61,094 nt of DNA from DYRG01 sp041161065 (GCA_041161065.1 JBEAVE010000008.1:1-61094), one strand, 5' to 3'. Positions 24,896-34,645 are shown, numbered from the stretch's first letter. Notes: generated by a model not told the origin, from the letters alone. Made by a program: numbers and translations.

Positions 24896-25719
24896 AACTT
24901 TCCTACCAACATTATCGCCGTTCTATTCAATTCACTGTTTTAGGTTTATTGATTGCAATTCCTCTCTTAAATTTGCTCAAAATAGATGCGGTTCAAGGGA
25001 TTTTATGTTCTATTGGCACAGCAAACTATGAAATCACTTGTGCATTAGGTGCATTACAATCGATGCTTGCGAATCGTGAAATTCATTTTCCTTTATTATT
25101 GTCGGCGAGTTTCTTTATTTTATTGGCGATTTTTTTGGGAAGAGTGTTTTGCGGGTGGATTTGCCCACAAGGCTTGATTTCTGAAGGAGGCGATAAACTT
25201 CGCACGCGATTTTTCAAATCTTCTTGCAAACCCGATTCATTACCACGTTATCATATTGGTAGAAACTTTTTATTATCGTTGTTAGGGGCGGGATTATTAG
25301 CAACTTTTCTAATGGGCGTACCTATCATTTGTTATATTTGTCCGATTGGGATTATTTGTCGGGAATTATTGCAAGGCACAATGCTGTATAAAATTGGCGG
25401 AGAAATCGTTATTGTTATGATTATTTTTGCGGCAGATGTTTTGGTGGCGCGTCGGGGTTGGTGTCGTTATATTTGTCCAGTGGGAGCTTTCTATTCGTTG
25501 TTCTCAAGTTTTGCAATGAAAGTGAAACGCGATAAATATAGTTGTGTGAAATGTGGGACGTGTCAAAGAATTTGCTCGATGGGAAATGCACCGATGAAAG
25601 ATGAAATTGTTAAAACTTGCATTAATTGCGGGGATTGCATCGACAAATGTCCAGAAGGGGCGTTGTCATTTGAAAAACCTTTGCGATTCAGAAATATTCC
25701 CATTAAGAAAGTTGGGTAG
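24892..25719 (+). CDS. napH: NapH-like membrane quinol dehydrogenase subunit
   Basis: A 275-residue polytopic membrane iron-sulfur protein. Four to five hydrophobic helices alternate with CGWICPQG, CYICPIGIIC and CRYICPVGA motifs, and the C-terminal cytoplasmic end has two ferredoxin-type [4Fe-4S] sets (CVKCGTCQRICSMGNA, CINCGDCIDKCPEGA). This is the NapH architecture, which passes electrons from the quinone pool. Start chosen at the ATGA overlap with the preceding gene; a longer frame from 24811 only reads through that gene. Confidence 0.88.
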   Translation: MKLSYQHYRRSIQFTVLGLLIAIPLLNLLKIDAVQGILCSIGTANYEITCALGALQSMLANREIHFPLLLSASFFILLAIFLGRVFCGWICPQGLISEGGDKLRTRFFKSSCKPDSLPRYHIGRNFLLSLLGAGLLATFLMGVPIICYICPIGIICRELLQGTMLYKIGGEIVIVMIIFAADVLVARRGWCRYICPVGAFYSLFSSFAMKVKRDKYSCVKCGTCQRICSMGNAPMKDEIVKTCINCGDCIDKCPEGALSFEKPLRFRNIPIKKVG

Positions 25720-25868
25720 CATTACCGGTTAGTTTGGGGTAATTAATTTGGGGATTTGGGGATTGCAAAATGGGAAAGTTCACCGTTTTGACAACAAGAT
25801 GCTGACGACTGTTGAGGAATCGGTTAAACTTTGTATCATTTTCGTTTGAATATAGGTGAGAAATCGCC

Positions 25869-28800
25869 ATGCCGTTGCCATTAATAGCATTGCCCTCGCA
25901 GCCGCCGCGTGATGAAGTGGACGAGGAAATTTTAGAGATTTTTGTCGAAGAAGTTGCGGAAGTGCTTGAGGATATTAAAAGTAACCTCGTTGCGTGGAAA
26001 CAAAATCCCTCCGACCGTGACGCGCTGACCAATTTGCGCCGAGCCTTTCATACCCTTAAAGGTAGTGGGCGTTTAGTGGGCGCGCTCAACATTGGCGAAC
26101 TGGGGTGGCGTTTCGAAAGTTTGCTCAACCGTTTGCTCGACGGCACGATGCAGCGCAATAATAACATCTTGAAATTACTTGATAAAATTGAAGATCATAT
26201 CCCCCAAATGGTCGATGATTTCCGAGCAGGTATCGAAAAACTCCCCTTCGAAACACATTTGTTGATTTCTCAAGCCGATCATCTTACGCAAACCAAAGGC
26301 GCAGAATTAGGTGAGTTTGAAGGCGAACAATCCTTTGATCAACAAGAAGTTTTATCAACTCATCAACAACCAGATGCCGTTAAAAAAACCGAAGAAAAAA
26401 TTGAGGAACATATTGAGGAAAAAGCCGCGCCGCCCGTTGAAGAAGTTCCGCCGCCGCTTCCCAAAACTCCAGACACAGAACGTCCGACTGGTGTGCAACC
26501 TGATGTTTTGCGAAAGATTTTTTTAACCGAAGCCACGCAGCATCTCAAAACGTTAAAAGCCTTTTTAATTCAAGCGCGTCAATCGGCAACGGTGTCCCCG
26601 ACCGATGCGTTGATGCGGGCGTTGCACACGTTGAACGGAAGCTCGCGCAGTGTGGGTTTGCCCGAAGTTGCCGCGCTCGCCGCTCCAATGGAACAATACA
26701 TAAACCTTTGTTTAGAAAACCATTTACCGCTCAAAAAAGAAGTGCTCGCGCTCTTGATCGAAAGCGGCAAATTGCTCGAACAAACCTTGCAACATGGGAA
26801 AATTAGCGATCAAGATAAACACCAATTGCTCTTAAATAATTGGCAAAAATTGCTCCACTCATTTGCTCCTCATGACGAAAAGAAAGTTATGCCCGTTTCT
26901 TCCGCCGTTGAAACCCCCAAATCTTCTCCAACCATTACCCAATCACCCACTTATCCAAAAACTCCACAGCCTAAAATCGTGAAATCGGAAATGCCAACCG
27001 AAACGGCTGATGAATTTATGGAAATTTTCCTCGATGAAGCCGAAGAAATTTTAGAAACCTGTCAATCTTTGCTTGGACGTTGGCAATCTTCTCCAAATTC
27101 TATGCCGCTATTAAAGGAACTTCAACGCGAGTTGCATACTTTAAAAGGCGGTGCAAGAATGGTTGGAATTAGTGCAATGGGCGATTTGAGTCATCAATTA
27201 GAATCGGTATTAACTAAAATCGTCGATGGTAATGCACAATCTAATCCCGTTCTTCAAGGTATTGTTCAAGAAAGCGTCGATGAATTGGCAACCATGTTAG
27301 AAAGCGTAAAGAATGGCGGAACGCCCAATGCAGCGGCGCATTTAATCAACAAAATTGCGGGCGCATTAGATAAAAGTAACGCGGTTGAACATTTGCCAGA
27401 AAAAACAGAATCTGTTGTGGAAGAAACCAAACCGGTTAAAGCGGAGAAACCCGATAAATCAGAGGAAAACCAAAGCAGCGAAACCTCGAGTTCCGATCCT
27501 GATGAACGGGTTAGAGTGAGTGCAATTCTTATCGATAAACTAACCAATTTAGCGGGTGAAATGGCGATTTCTCGCGCGCATATGGAGCAACAACAAGGGG
27601 CGGTGAAAAACAATATCATTGAAATGGAACAAACCGTGATGAGATTGCGCGATCAATTACGGCGGTTAGAAATCGAAACAGAAGTGCAAATTATTTCAAA
27701 TTATACCAAAACATCGGATTTTATCCATTATAATAAAACAGAAGATGATTTTGATTTGTTAGAAATGGATCGTTTCTCGACGTTGCAACAATTATCGCGG
27801 AGTTTGATGGAAACCGTTAATGATTTGCAAAACATTCAAGATAATTTGAGAAACTTAACTCGTCAAAGTGATTCGTTGCTTGTTCAACAAAATCGGATTG
27901 GGGCGGAATTGCAAGATGGGATTATGCGCACGCGAATGGTGCCGTTTTCGCAAATATCGCCGCGTTTGCATCGGATTGCGCGCCTCACTTCTCGAGAATT
28001 ACATAAGAAAATCAACTTCTTAATTAATGACGACACCATTGAATTTGAAAGAACGGTGTTGAACAGAATTGTTGCGCCGCTCGAACATATGTTGAGAAAC
28101 GCGATTGGGCACGGCATCGAAGAATCTGAAGTCCGCGTCAAAGCCGGCAAACCCGACATGGCAACCATTCGCATCGATTTGGCGCAGGAAGGCGCAGAAT
28201 TGGTGTTGCGATTGAGTGACGACGGCGGCGGATTGAATTTTGATGCCATTCGTGAAAAAGCCGAAGCGCGCGGACTCCTAAAATCAGGACAAACCGTTTC
28301 TGAACAAGAACTTAGCCGTTTTATTTTAGAGCCCGCTTTTAGCACCGCCAAAGCCATCACTCAAGTGTCGGGGCGTGGGGTCGGCATGGACATCGCCAAC
28401 AGCGAAATTCGTGCACTCGGCGGCGCGCTCAATATTCATTCCTCGCGGGGGCAGGGCACGACTTTTGAGATTCGCCTGCCGCTGTCTTTGACCATCAGCC
28501 AAGCGTTGCTGGTTCATGTGGGCGAGGAAACGATGGCGATTCCGTTGCACAATGTCGATGCGGTGATGCGGCTGCCGCGCCAAGAAGTGCTGTTGGAAAA
28601 CAACGAAGAACGTTTCCACGCTTATATGCAGCACGATTATCGGATTGCGCATTTAGCGGATTTATTGCGATTTCCGCGCGCGTCGGTCGACACCGCGTTG
28701 TTGCCGGTGTTGTTGGTGAGTTCGGGCAAACATCGAGTCGCGTTAGTGGTTGATATGATTGAGGGAAGCCGCGAAGTGGTGATGAAATCGGTCGGTCCGC

Positions 28801-29324
28801 AATTGAGCACGATTCGATGGGTGTCGGGCGCGACTATTTTGGGGGACGGGCGCGTCGTGATCATTTTGGATATGCTAACATTGCTGCGCAGCAATCTCGA
28901 AACCCCCGTCAAAATCGCTCCCCACCCAGAAACCCTCAAAGCCATCGACAAACCGCTTTCCAAAACCATCATGGTGGTCGACGATTCGATCACGGTGCGC
29001 AAAGTGACGGCGAATTTACTCAAACGTCAAGGCTGGGAAGTGGTGACGGCGAAAGATGGCGTTGATGCGGTCGCGCAATTGCAGGAAGTCGTGCCTGATT
29101 TGATGCTGCTCGATGTGGAAATGCCGCGCATGGACGGCTTTGAACTCGCAACCCAAATCCGCAACACCGACCATTTGCGCCACATTCCCATCATCATGAT
29201 CACATCGCGCACCGGCACGAAACACCGCGAACGCGCCTCCAAAATCGGCATCGACCGCCATCTCGGCAAACCCTTCAACGAACAAGAATTATTAGAAAAT
29301 ATTAATGCCTTGTTATCCGCTTAA
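25869..29324 (+). CDS. ChpA/PilL-type hybrid CheA kinase with three HPt domains and a receiver
   Basis: A 1151-residue chemosensory kinase. Three HPt domains carry H61 (FHTLKGSG), H253 (LHTLNGSS, with the usual Lys replaced by Asn) and H423 (LHTLKGGA). They are followed by a CheA-type dimerisation helix pair with a long coiled insert (about 540-690), an HATPase core (HMLRNAIGHGIE, DDGGGLN, GRGVGMDIA), a CheW-like domain (about 870-1010) and a C-terminal receiver (VVDDS, LLDVEMPRMDG). This layout is that of the kinase that controls type IV pilus twitching, though shorter than Pseudomonas ChpA. PilGHIJ homologues are not adjacent. The 3' half is visibly richer in G+C than the 5' half. Confidence 0.93.
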   Translation: MPLPLIALPSQPPRDEVDEEILEIFVEEVAEVLEDIKSNLVAWKQNPSDRDALTNLRRAFHTLKGSGRLVGALNIGELGWRFESLLNRLLDGTMQRNNNILKLLDKIEDHIPQMVDDFRAGIEKLPFETHLLISQADHLTQTKGAELGEFEGEQSFDQQEVLSTHQQPDAVKKTEEKIEEHIEEKAAPPVEEVPPPLPKTPDTERPTGVQPDVLRKIFLTEATQHLKTLKAFLIQARQSATVSPTDALMRALHTLNGSSRSVGLPEVAALAAPMEQYINLCLENHLPLKKEVLALLIESGKLLEQTLQHGKISDQDKHQLLLNNWQKLLHSFAPHDEKKVMPVSSAVETPKSSPTITQSPTYPKTPQPKIVKSEMPTETADEFMEIFLDEAEEILETCQSLLGRWQSSPNSMPLLKELQRELHTLKGGARMVGISAMGDLSHQLESVLTKIVDGNAQSNPVLQGIVQESVDELATMLESVKNGGTPNAAAHLINKIAGALDKSNAVEHLPEKTESVVEETKPVKAEKPDKSEENQSSETSSSDPDERVRVSAILIDKLTNLAGEMAISRAHMEQQQGAVKNNIIEMEQTVMRLRDQLRRLEIETEVQIISNYTKTSDFIHYNKTEDDFDLLEMDRFSTLQQLSRSLMETVNDLQNIQDNLRNLTRQSDSLLVQQNRIGAELQDGIMRTRMVPFSQISPRLHRIARLTSRELHKKINFLINDDTIEFERTVLNRIVAPLEHMLRNAIGHGIEESEVRVKAGKPDMATIRIDLAQEGAELVLRLSDDGGGLNFDAIREKAEARGLLKSGQTVSEQELSRFILEPAFSTAKAITQVSGRGVGMDIANSEIRALGGALNIHSSRGQGTTFEIRLPLSLTISQALLVHVGEETMAIPLHNVDAVMRLPRQEVLLENNEERFHAYMQHDYRIAHLADLLRFPRASVDTALLPVLLVSSGKHRVALVVDMIEGSREVVMKSVGPQLSTIRWVSGATILGDGRVVIILDMLTLLRSNLETPVKIAPHPETLKAIDKPLSKTIMVVDDSITVRKVTANLLKRQGWEVVTAKDGVDAVAQLQEVVPDLMLLDVEMPRMDGFELATQIRNTDHLRHIPIIMITSRTGTKHRERASKIGIDRHLGKPFNEQELLENINALLSA

Positions 29325-29339
29325 CTGGTCGCTCGGTTT

Positions 29340-29359
29340 CTAGTTCTGTCGCGGACTAG
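29340..29359 (+). terminator. weak hairpin after the hybrid CheA gene
   Basis: CTAGTTC and GGACTAG form a 7-bp stem with one G-T pair around TGTCGC, 16 bases after the stop. There is no T run, so intrinsic termination is doubtful. Confidence 0.3.
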
Positions 29360-29459
29360 AATCCGACCTCAATTCCTCTTCTCATTCCAACCTTCCCCTT
29401 TCTTTTATAATGCAATCGTTTTTTGTTTATTTAGAAATCCTCTTATCTAATTTGAAGTG

Positions 29460-29488
29460 TTGCAAATGTAAATAAAAAAAGATATGAT
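29460..29488 (+). promoter_or_regulatory. sigma-70 promoter of purM
   Basis: TTGCAA (29460-29465), a 17-bp A-rich spacer, TATGAT (29483-29488). It predicts a leader of about 87 nt. No purine riboswitch fold was recognised. Confidence 0.6.
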
Positions 29489-29581
29489 TGCCAAAGAAAA
29501 AATTAGAGTAATGCTACGTTATCAAAAAAACAACTTGTAACAATTAAAAATAAATTTCAAACCCTTTTCTTGAGAAAAAAT

Positions 29582-30613
29582 ATGAACAAAACTTCTTTAA
29601 GTTATCGTGATGCAGGTGTTGATATTGACAGCGGTAATTTGTTAGTAGAACGCATTAAACCCATCGCTAAAAAAACCATGCGAAACGGGGTGTTAGGTGG
29701 TTTAGGTGGATTTGGAGCGTTATTTGAAATTCCTATCGACCGTTATAAACAACCCGTGTTAGTTTCCGGCACAGATGGGGTAGGAACTAAATTAAAACTC
29801 GCCATGCAACTCGGCAAACATGACACCATTGGAATTGATTTAGTTGCAATGTGTGCCAATGATGTTTTGGTACAAGGCGCAGAACCGTTATTTTTCTTAG
29901 ATTATTATGCAACCGGAAAATTAGAAGTAGAAATCGCTAGCCAAGTCATTTCTGGGATAGGAAAAGGTTGCGAATTATCGGGCATGGCATTAGTGGGCGG
30001 AGAAACCGCAGAAATGCCAGGCATGTACGAAGGAAACGACTACGATTTGGCAGGTTTTTGCGTGGGAGTCGTTGAAAAATCTAAGATTTTAGACGGTTCA
30101 CACATCAAATCAGGTGATGTGATTTTGGGATTAGCTTCCAGCGGTGCGCATTCAAATGGCTATTCTTTAATCCGAAAAGTATTGAATGTGAGCGGCGTTT
30201 CTCCCGATATTTCTTTTGACGGAGAAACCCTCGGAGAAATCCTTTTGAAACCCACCCGCATTTATGTCAAATCATTATTACATTTGATGCAACAAATTCA
30301 AGTGCACGGTATGGCACATATCACGGGGGGCGGTTTATTAGAGAATATTCCTCGCGTACTTCCTCAAGGTTTGTGTGCAAAAATTAACAGCCTTGCTTGG
30401 AAAATACCAGAAATGTTCAAATGGTTACAAGAAAACGGAAATATTGAACAAACAGAAATGTGGCGAACTTTTAATTGTGGGATTGGAATGATTGTAATTG
30501 TTTCTTCTAATGATAGAGAAACGGCTATTCAACATCTTCAAAACAGTGGTGAAACCGTATTTGAAATCGGCGAAATAATCGCTCATTCAAATCACGCAAT
30601 TGAAATCATTTAA
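29582..30613 (+). CDS. purM: phosphoribosylformylglycinamidine cyclo-ligase (AIR synthetase)
   Basis: Makes aminoimidazole ribonucleotide in de novo purine synthesis. The 343-residue protein has the PurM signatures SYRDAGVDIDSGN, GTDGVGTKLKLA, MCANDVLVQGAEPLFFLDY, GGETAEMPGMY and THITGGG-like AHITGGGL. Start at ATG 29582; an in-frame TTG four codons earlier is unlikely. The pur partner genes are not adjacent; the NudL gene follows. Confidence 0.96.
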   Translation: MNKTSLSYRDAGVDIDSGNLLVERIKPIAKKTMRNGVLGGLGGFGALFEIPIDRYKQPVLVSGTDGVGTKLKLAMQLGKHDTIGIDLVAMCANDVLVQGAEPLFFLDYYATGKLEVEIASQVISGIGKGCELSGMALVGGETAEMPGMYEGNDYDLAGFCVGVVEKSKILDGSHIKSGDVILGLASSGAHSNGYSLIRKVLNVSGVSPDISFDGETLGEILLKPTRIYVKSLLHLMQQIQVHGMAHITGGGLLENIPRVLPQGLCAKINSLAWKIPEMFKWLQENGNIEQTEMWRTFNCGIGMIVIVSSNDRETAIQHLQNSGETVFEIGEIIAHSNHAIEII

Positions 30614-30656
30614 TCACAACATCTCTCTCAACTTGCTTGGGAGAGCGTTAGGAAAA

Positions 30657-31220
30657 ATGGCTATGCGTATTCGTATTCAAAAAGCACTCCTTTCTCAACC
30701 GCAAATTGTTACTGCTCAAAATCTCACTTGCTCAGCCGTTTTAGTGCCGCTAGTTGAAAGCGAAATGGGTTTGTCGATCATTTTAACACAACGCACTGAT
30801 CACCTACATAATCACGCGGGACAAATTTGTTTTCCGGGTGGACGATGTGACACGCAAGATATTGATTTTACAATGACTGCGCTAAGAGAAACCGAAGAAG
30901 AAATCGGAATTTCTAAAGAATTTATTAGCGTGGTGGGATTTCTGGAGAACTACTTAACTTTAACAGGTTTCATTATTACACCTGTGGTGGGTTTTGTTAA
31001 AGCGGGCTTTCAATTGCACGCGGATAGTTTTGAAGTTGCAGATATATTTGAATTGCCCTTGACCTTTCTTTTAGATTCCTCACATTATTATCAAGAAACT
31101 AAAACATTTCAAGGCATAGAAAGACGTTTCTATGTAATACCTTATCAAGAACGCTATATTTGGGGGGCAACCGCTGGCATTTTAGTGAATTTTGCTCAAC
31201 GGTTGCTTTCCACTACTTAG
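30657..31220 (+). CDS. nudL: CoA pyrophosphatase-like NUDIX hydrolase
   Basis: Hydrolyses CoA-type dinucleotides in the family. A 187-residue protein with the NudL signature (ILTQRTDHLHNHAGQICFPGG) running into a Nudix box (GGRCDTQD..., ALRETEEEIGI), in which Asp replaces the first Glu, as is usual in NudL. ATG 30657 has TAGGA before it and gives the family length. A TTG at 30600 overlapping purM would add 19 residues. It ends in a 4-bp tail overlap with the opposite-strand ATPase gene. Confidence 0.9.
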   Translation: MAMRIRIQKALLSQPQIVTAQNLTCSAVLVPLVESEMGLSIILTQRTDHLHNHAGQICFPGGRCDTQDIDFTMTALRETEEEIGISKEFISVVGFLENYLTLTGFIITPVVGFVKAGFQLHADSFEVADIFELPLTFLLDSSHYYQETKTFQGIERRFYVIPYQERYIWGATAGILVNFAQRLLSTT

Positions 31221-33901
31221 GTTTTATTATCGGCTTGCGTTAAAATAGGATCGCCAAACAACTTGTTACGAATTATTTTACGAATCATATCCGCCGGAAT
31301 AATCAATAATGCAAGCAATGTCAAATACACCCAATCCATCATTTCTAATCCAACCACTCGCATAATATCTCCTCCAATATAAGTGAAGAGAATTTGCAAA
31401 CCAAAAATCAAATAAGTAATCTTCATGAAATAATAGTTTTCACTGATATTTTCAAATAAATTGAAACCATCGCTTCTCACGTTGAAACGGTTGAAGTTCA
31501 ACAAAAATACAAAGAATCCAAAGAATGAAGTTAAAAAGACTAAGTTCTGTGTTTCTTTATTCATTCCTTGATGTACAAATAAGTTATAAATCGGGTCGTA
31601 CATTAAGAAAGTTAAACTCAAAATTGTAGTCACCACACCCATACTTAAAATAGATGACCACATATCGGGTGTAATCAGATGAGCTTCTTTTGGAATAGGT
31701 TTCTCCAACATATAACGTTCTAATGCTGGTTCTCCCGCAAATGCTAATGCTGCTAAGGTATCCATAATAACGTTAATCCATAACATTTGAATCATCGTTA
31801 AAGGCAATTCAAATCCTAAAAACGGTCCTAAAAATGCTAAAGAAATCGCAGACAAACTTACCGTCAATTGAAATACTAAAAACTTACGAATTGATTTAAA
31901 CAACGTGCGCCCATATAAAATCGCTTTTGTAATAGAAGCAAAGTTGTCGTCCAATATCACAATATCGCCCGCTTCTTTAGTCATTTCTGTCCCGCTACCC
32001 ATTGCAAATCCAACGTCCGCGTTCTTAATCGCAGGGGCATCATTTACACCATCACCTGTCATACCCACCACCCAATTCAATTCTTTAGCAAGTTTCACTA
32101 AACGACTTTTATCGGTGGGATACGCTCTTGCAACCACTGCCAAATGCGGTAATGTTTGTTTAATTTCCTCATCAGACATTTGCCCTAAATCAGTAGAAGT
32201 TAGCACAACATTTTGTTTGTCAGTTAAAATACCCACATCTTTTGCGATCGCATGCGCAGTTTCTTTGGCATCACCTGTAATCATAACGACTTGAATGCCC
32301 GCATTTTGAGCCATTTTTACCGCTGGTTGCGAGGTTGTTCTCAAACCATCTCTAATACCAAAAACGCCCACCAAACATAAAGATTCTGGCAAGGTTTGCT
32401 CTGAAGAAATCGGTGTTTTTGTTACCGCAATTGCTAACAAACGCATGGCTTGTTGAGAAAGCTCCGACATTTGTTCTTTTAACGCATTTTGATCGGTTAA
32501 TTCCACCTCTTGACCTTGCGCGTTCAAATAATGTGTACAGTTTTTCAAAATGATTTCTGGTGCACCTTTAACTAAGGTTAAATTTTGTTCTCCAGAAACC
32601 TGCATAGCAGAAAATTTACGGCTGCTATTAAACAAAATGACTTCCGTAATATCAACATCACTTTTCTCAAGTAAATATTTATCTAAAAACCGTAACAATG
32701 CTTGCTCGGTTTTATCTGCCCCGACAATGTTAGGTTCTTCTTTATTGCTTGGATCGATGACTGCGCTGGTATTATTTCTCACGGCAAAAATTAAAGCCTG
32801 TTTCAAATCTTGAGAAAGTTCCTCTATTTTTGCGTAAGTTTTCAAATCACCGGTTAAAAACTTTTCTGCAACCAATTTTCCTTGCGTTAAAGTGCCCGTT
32901 TTATCGGTGAATAAAAGCGTTAAACTGCCAGCCGTTTCAATACCCAATAATTTACGCACCAAAACCTTTTCAGCAAGCAACTTTCTCATGTTAATGGATA
33001 ACACAATTGCAATCATCATCGGCAAACCTTCAGGCACTGCCATTACAATAACAATTACTGCTAAAACAAATGCTGTCACGAAATCCGAAAGAACTGTTCC
33101 AAAACTTTGCGCAAAATAAATAGCAAAACTTCCCGCATCCATAAATATTTTCTTATACATGAATGCAATCGCAATGAAAGTTGAACCAATATAACCAAAA
33201 GTAGAAATATTATGTCCTAAAACAGAAAGTTTCTCTTGCAAAGGCGACAAACGAGATTCTGCATTAACTAATTCCTTTAATGTTTTGCCATATTCCGTCA
33301 TTTCTCCAACGGCAGTTACTTTCATAACCGCTTCACCGTCATCAATTAACGAGGCACGAAACATTTTGTTTTTATCATCAGGTTCTGTATTTTCAGAGGA
33401 AACGGCGGTTTTCTTAACGGCTTCAGATTCACCCGTTAAAGCCGCTTGATTAACGCTTAAATGCCCGTCAATCAAATAGCCATCACCGGGTACATTATCC
33501 CCCGATTGTAATAGCACCAAATCATTGGTTACTAATTCAGTAATGGGCACTTCTTTTAGCGTATTATCACGAAAAACTTTGATTTTAATTAACGAGGCTT
33601 CTTCTAAGAGTTTTTGAAATTCATTTTCACTGGAATATTCTGACCATGTTGCAACCAAGGTCGCCATTAAAATTGCAACCCCAATTCCTATCCCTTCATA
33701 CCAAGGTGCAAAACCAAAAATAGAAAGCAACACGATAATAACTAATGCTACCAATAAAATAACAATAATTGGGTCTTTGAAATTACCAAAGAATTTGTCC
33801 CAAAAGGTTTCTACTTCACCTGTAGAAACGACATTTGCCCCGTATTTCTGGCGCGATTCTAGGACTTGTTGTTCATTAAGTCCTGAATAGTTGAATTTCA
33901 T
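31217..33901 (-). CDS. P-type Ca2+-ATPase (PMCA/SERCA-like)
   Basis: An 894-residue P2-type ATPase that would export calcium across the inner membrane. Visible are an N-terminal cation ATPase domain, TGES in the actuator domain, about ten membrane helices, the M4 motif VPEGLPM, the phosphorylated Asp in DKTGTLT, KGAPE for nucleotide binding, TGDGVNDAPA in the hinge and an M6 segment with N...D (LWINVIMDTLAALAFA). The PEGL plus N-x-x-x-D pattern indicates Ca2+ rather than Na/K. No calmodulin-binding tail is evident. It lies 9 bp after rnfA on the same strand. Confidence 0.93.
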   Translation of the reverse strand: MKFNYSGLNEQQVLESRQKYGANVVSTGEVETFWDKFFGNFKDPIIVILLVALVIIVLLSIFGFAPWYEGIGIGVAILMATLVATWSEYSSENEFQKLLEEASLIKIKVFRDNTLKEVPITELVTNDLVLLQSGDNVPGDGYLIDGHLSVNQAALTGESEAVKKTAVSSENTEPDDKNKMFRASLIDDGEAVMKVTAVGEMTEYGKTLKELVNAESRLSPLQEKLSVLGHNISTFGYIGSTFIAIAFMYKKIFMDAGSFAIYFAQSFGTVLSDFVTAFVLAVIVIVMAVPEGLPMMIAIVLSINMRKLLAEKVLVRKLLGIETAGSLTLLFTDKTGTLTQGKLVAEKFLTGDLKTYAKIEELSQDLKQALIFAVRNNTSAVIDPSNKEEPNIVGADKTEQALLRFLDKYLLEKSDVDITEVILFNSSRKFSAMQVSGEQNLTLVKGAPEIILKNCTHYLNAQGQEVELTDQNALKEQMSELSQQAMRLLAIAVTKTPISSEQTLPESLCLVGVFGIRDGLRTTSQPAVKMAQNAGIQVVMITGDAKETAHAIAKDVGILTDKQNVVLTSTDLGQMSDEEIKQTLPHLAVVARAYPTDKSRLVKLAKELNWVVGMTGDGVNDAPAIKNADVGFAMGSGTEMTKEAGDIVILDDNFASITKAILYGRTLFKSIRKFLVFQLTVSLSAISLAFLGPFLGFELPLTMIQMLWINVIMDTLAALAFAGEPALERYMLEKPIPKEAHLITPDMWSSILSMGVVTTILSLTFLMYDPIYNLFVHQGMNKETQNLVFLTSFFGFFVFLLNFNRFNVRSDGFNLFENISENYYFMKITYLIFGLQILFTYIGGDIMRVVGLEMMDWVYLTLLALLIIPADMIRKIIRNKLFGDPILTQADNKT

Positions 33902-33910
33902 ACAAACTCC

Positions 33911-34492
33911 TTACATTTTAATTAAACCACTGAAACCCATAAATGCAATCGACATCAAACCTGCCGTGACTAAGTTAATGGGTGCTCCTTTGAAAATAGT
34001 TGGAATATCCGCAACTGCAAGGCGTTCTCTCATCGCAGAAAACAACGATAAAACCAAAGAGAAACCCACCGCTGCACTAAATCCAAACATCGTAGATTCC
34101 AATAAATTATACTGATTTTGAATATTAAGTAAAGCCGCCCCTAGAACTGCACAATTAGTGGTAATTAACGGTAGAAAAATCCCCAAAATTTGATGCAAAA
34201 CGGGGCTGGTTTTCTTAATCACCATTTCGGTAAATTGCACAACGGCAGCAATCACTAAAATAAAAGCAATTGTTCTCAAAAATTCCAACTCAAAAGGGAT
34301 TAACAAATATTGATTAACGATATAACTACAAACCGCCGAAACTGTTAATACAAAGGTTGTTGCTAAACCCATTCCTATCGATGTTTCTAATCGCGTAGAA
34401 ACACTCATGAAAGGGCATAATCCTAAGAATTTAACCAAAACAAAGTTGTTCACTAAAACGGTACTGACGAATATAAAGAGATACGTTTGCAT
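33911..34492 (-). CDS. rnfA: electron-transport complex subunit RnfA
   Basis: Membrane subunit of the Rnf ion-translocating ferredoxin:NAD+ oxidoreductase. The 193-residue protein has six helices and very conserved strings (LVNNFVLVKFLGLCPFM, FLPLITTNCAVLG, GFSAAVGFSLV, RERLAVADIP). It resembles enterobacterial RnfA rather than NqrE. rnfB to rnfG are not next to it; a calcium ATPase gene follows at 9 bp instead, so this copy is separated from its complex. Confidence 0.95.
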   Translation of the reverse strand: MQTYLFIFVSTVLVNNFVLVKFLGLCPFMSVSTRLETSIGMGLATTFVLTVSAVCSYIVNQYLLIPFELEFLRTIAFILVIAAVVQFTEMVIKKTSPVLHQILGIFLPLITTNCAVLGAALLNIQNQYNLLESTMFGFSAAVGFSLVLSLFSAMRERLAVADIPTIFKGAPINLVTAGLMSIAFMGFSGLIKM

Positions 34493-34611
34493 TTCTTTAA
34501 TCCTTTAACCTATCTTAAAACCAATAATTCTAGCACGCATCCTTAATTTCATCAAATTTATATTAAAACCGCTGACAAATTTCTCTATTCGTTTTACAAT
34601 CCACTTTCTTT

Positions 34612-34617
34612 TATAAT
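34612..34617 (+). promoter_or_regulatory. possible -10 element of the first glycogen phosphorylase gene
   Basis: A perfect TATAAT lies 34 bp before the ATG at 34646. No clear -35 is seen. Transcription starting about 7 bases on would fall next to the upstream ATG (34625), which argues for the 34646 start. Confidence 0.4.
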
Positions 34618-34645
34618 TTTTTCTATGGACAGGAGCGACAACCTA

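Noticed and set aside
28326..29285. Minus-strand frames in the 3' half of the hybrid CheA gene
   Set aside because: Antisense shadows of a clear CheA-receiver coding region.
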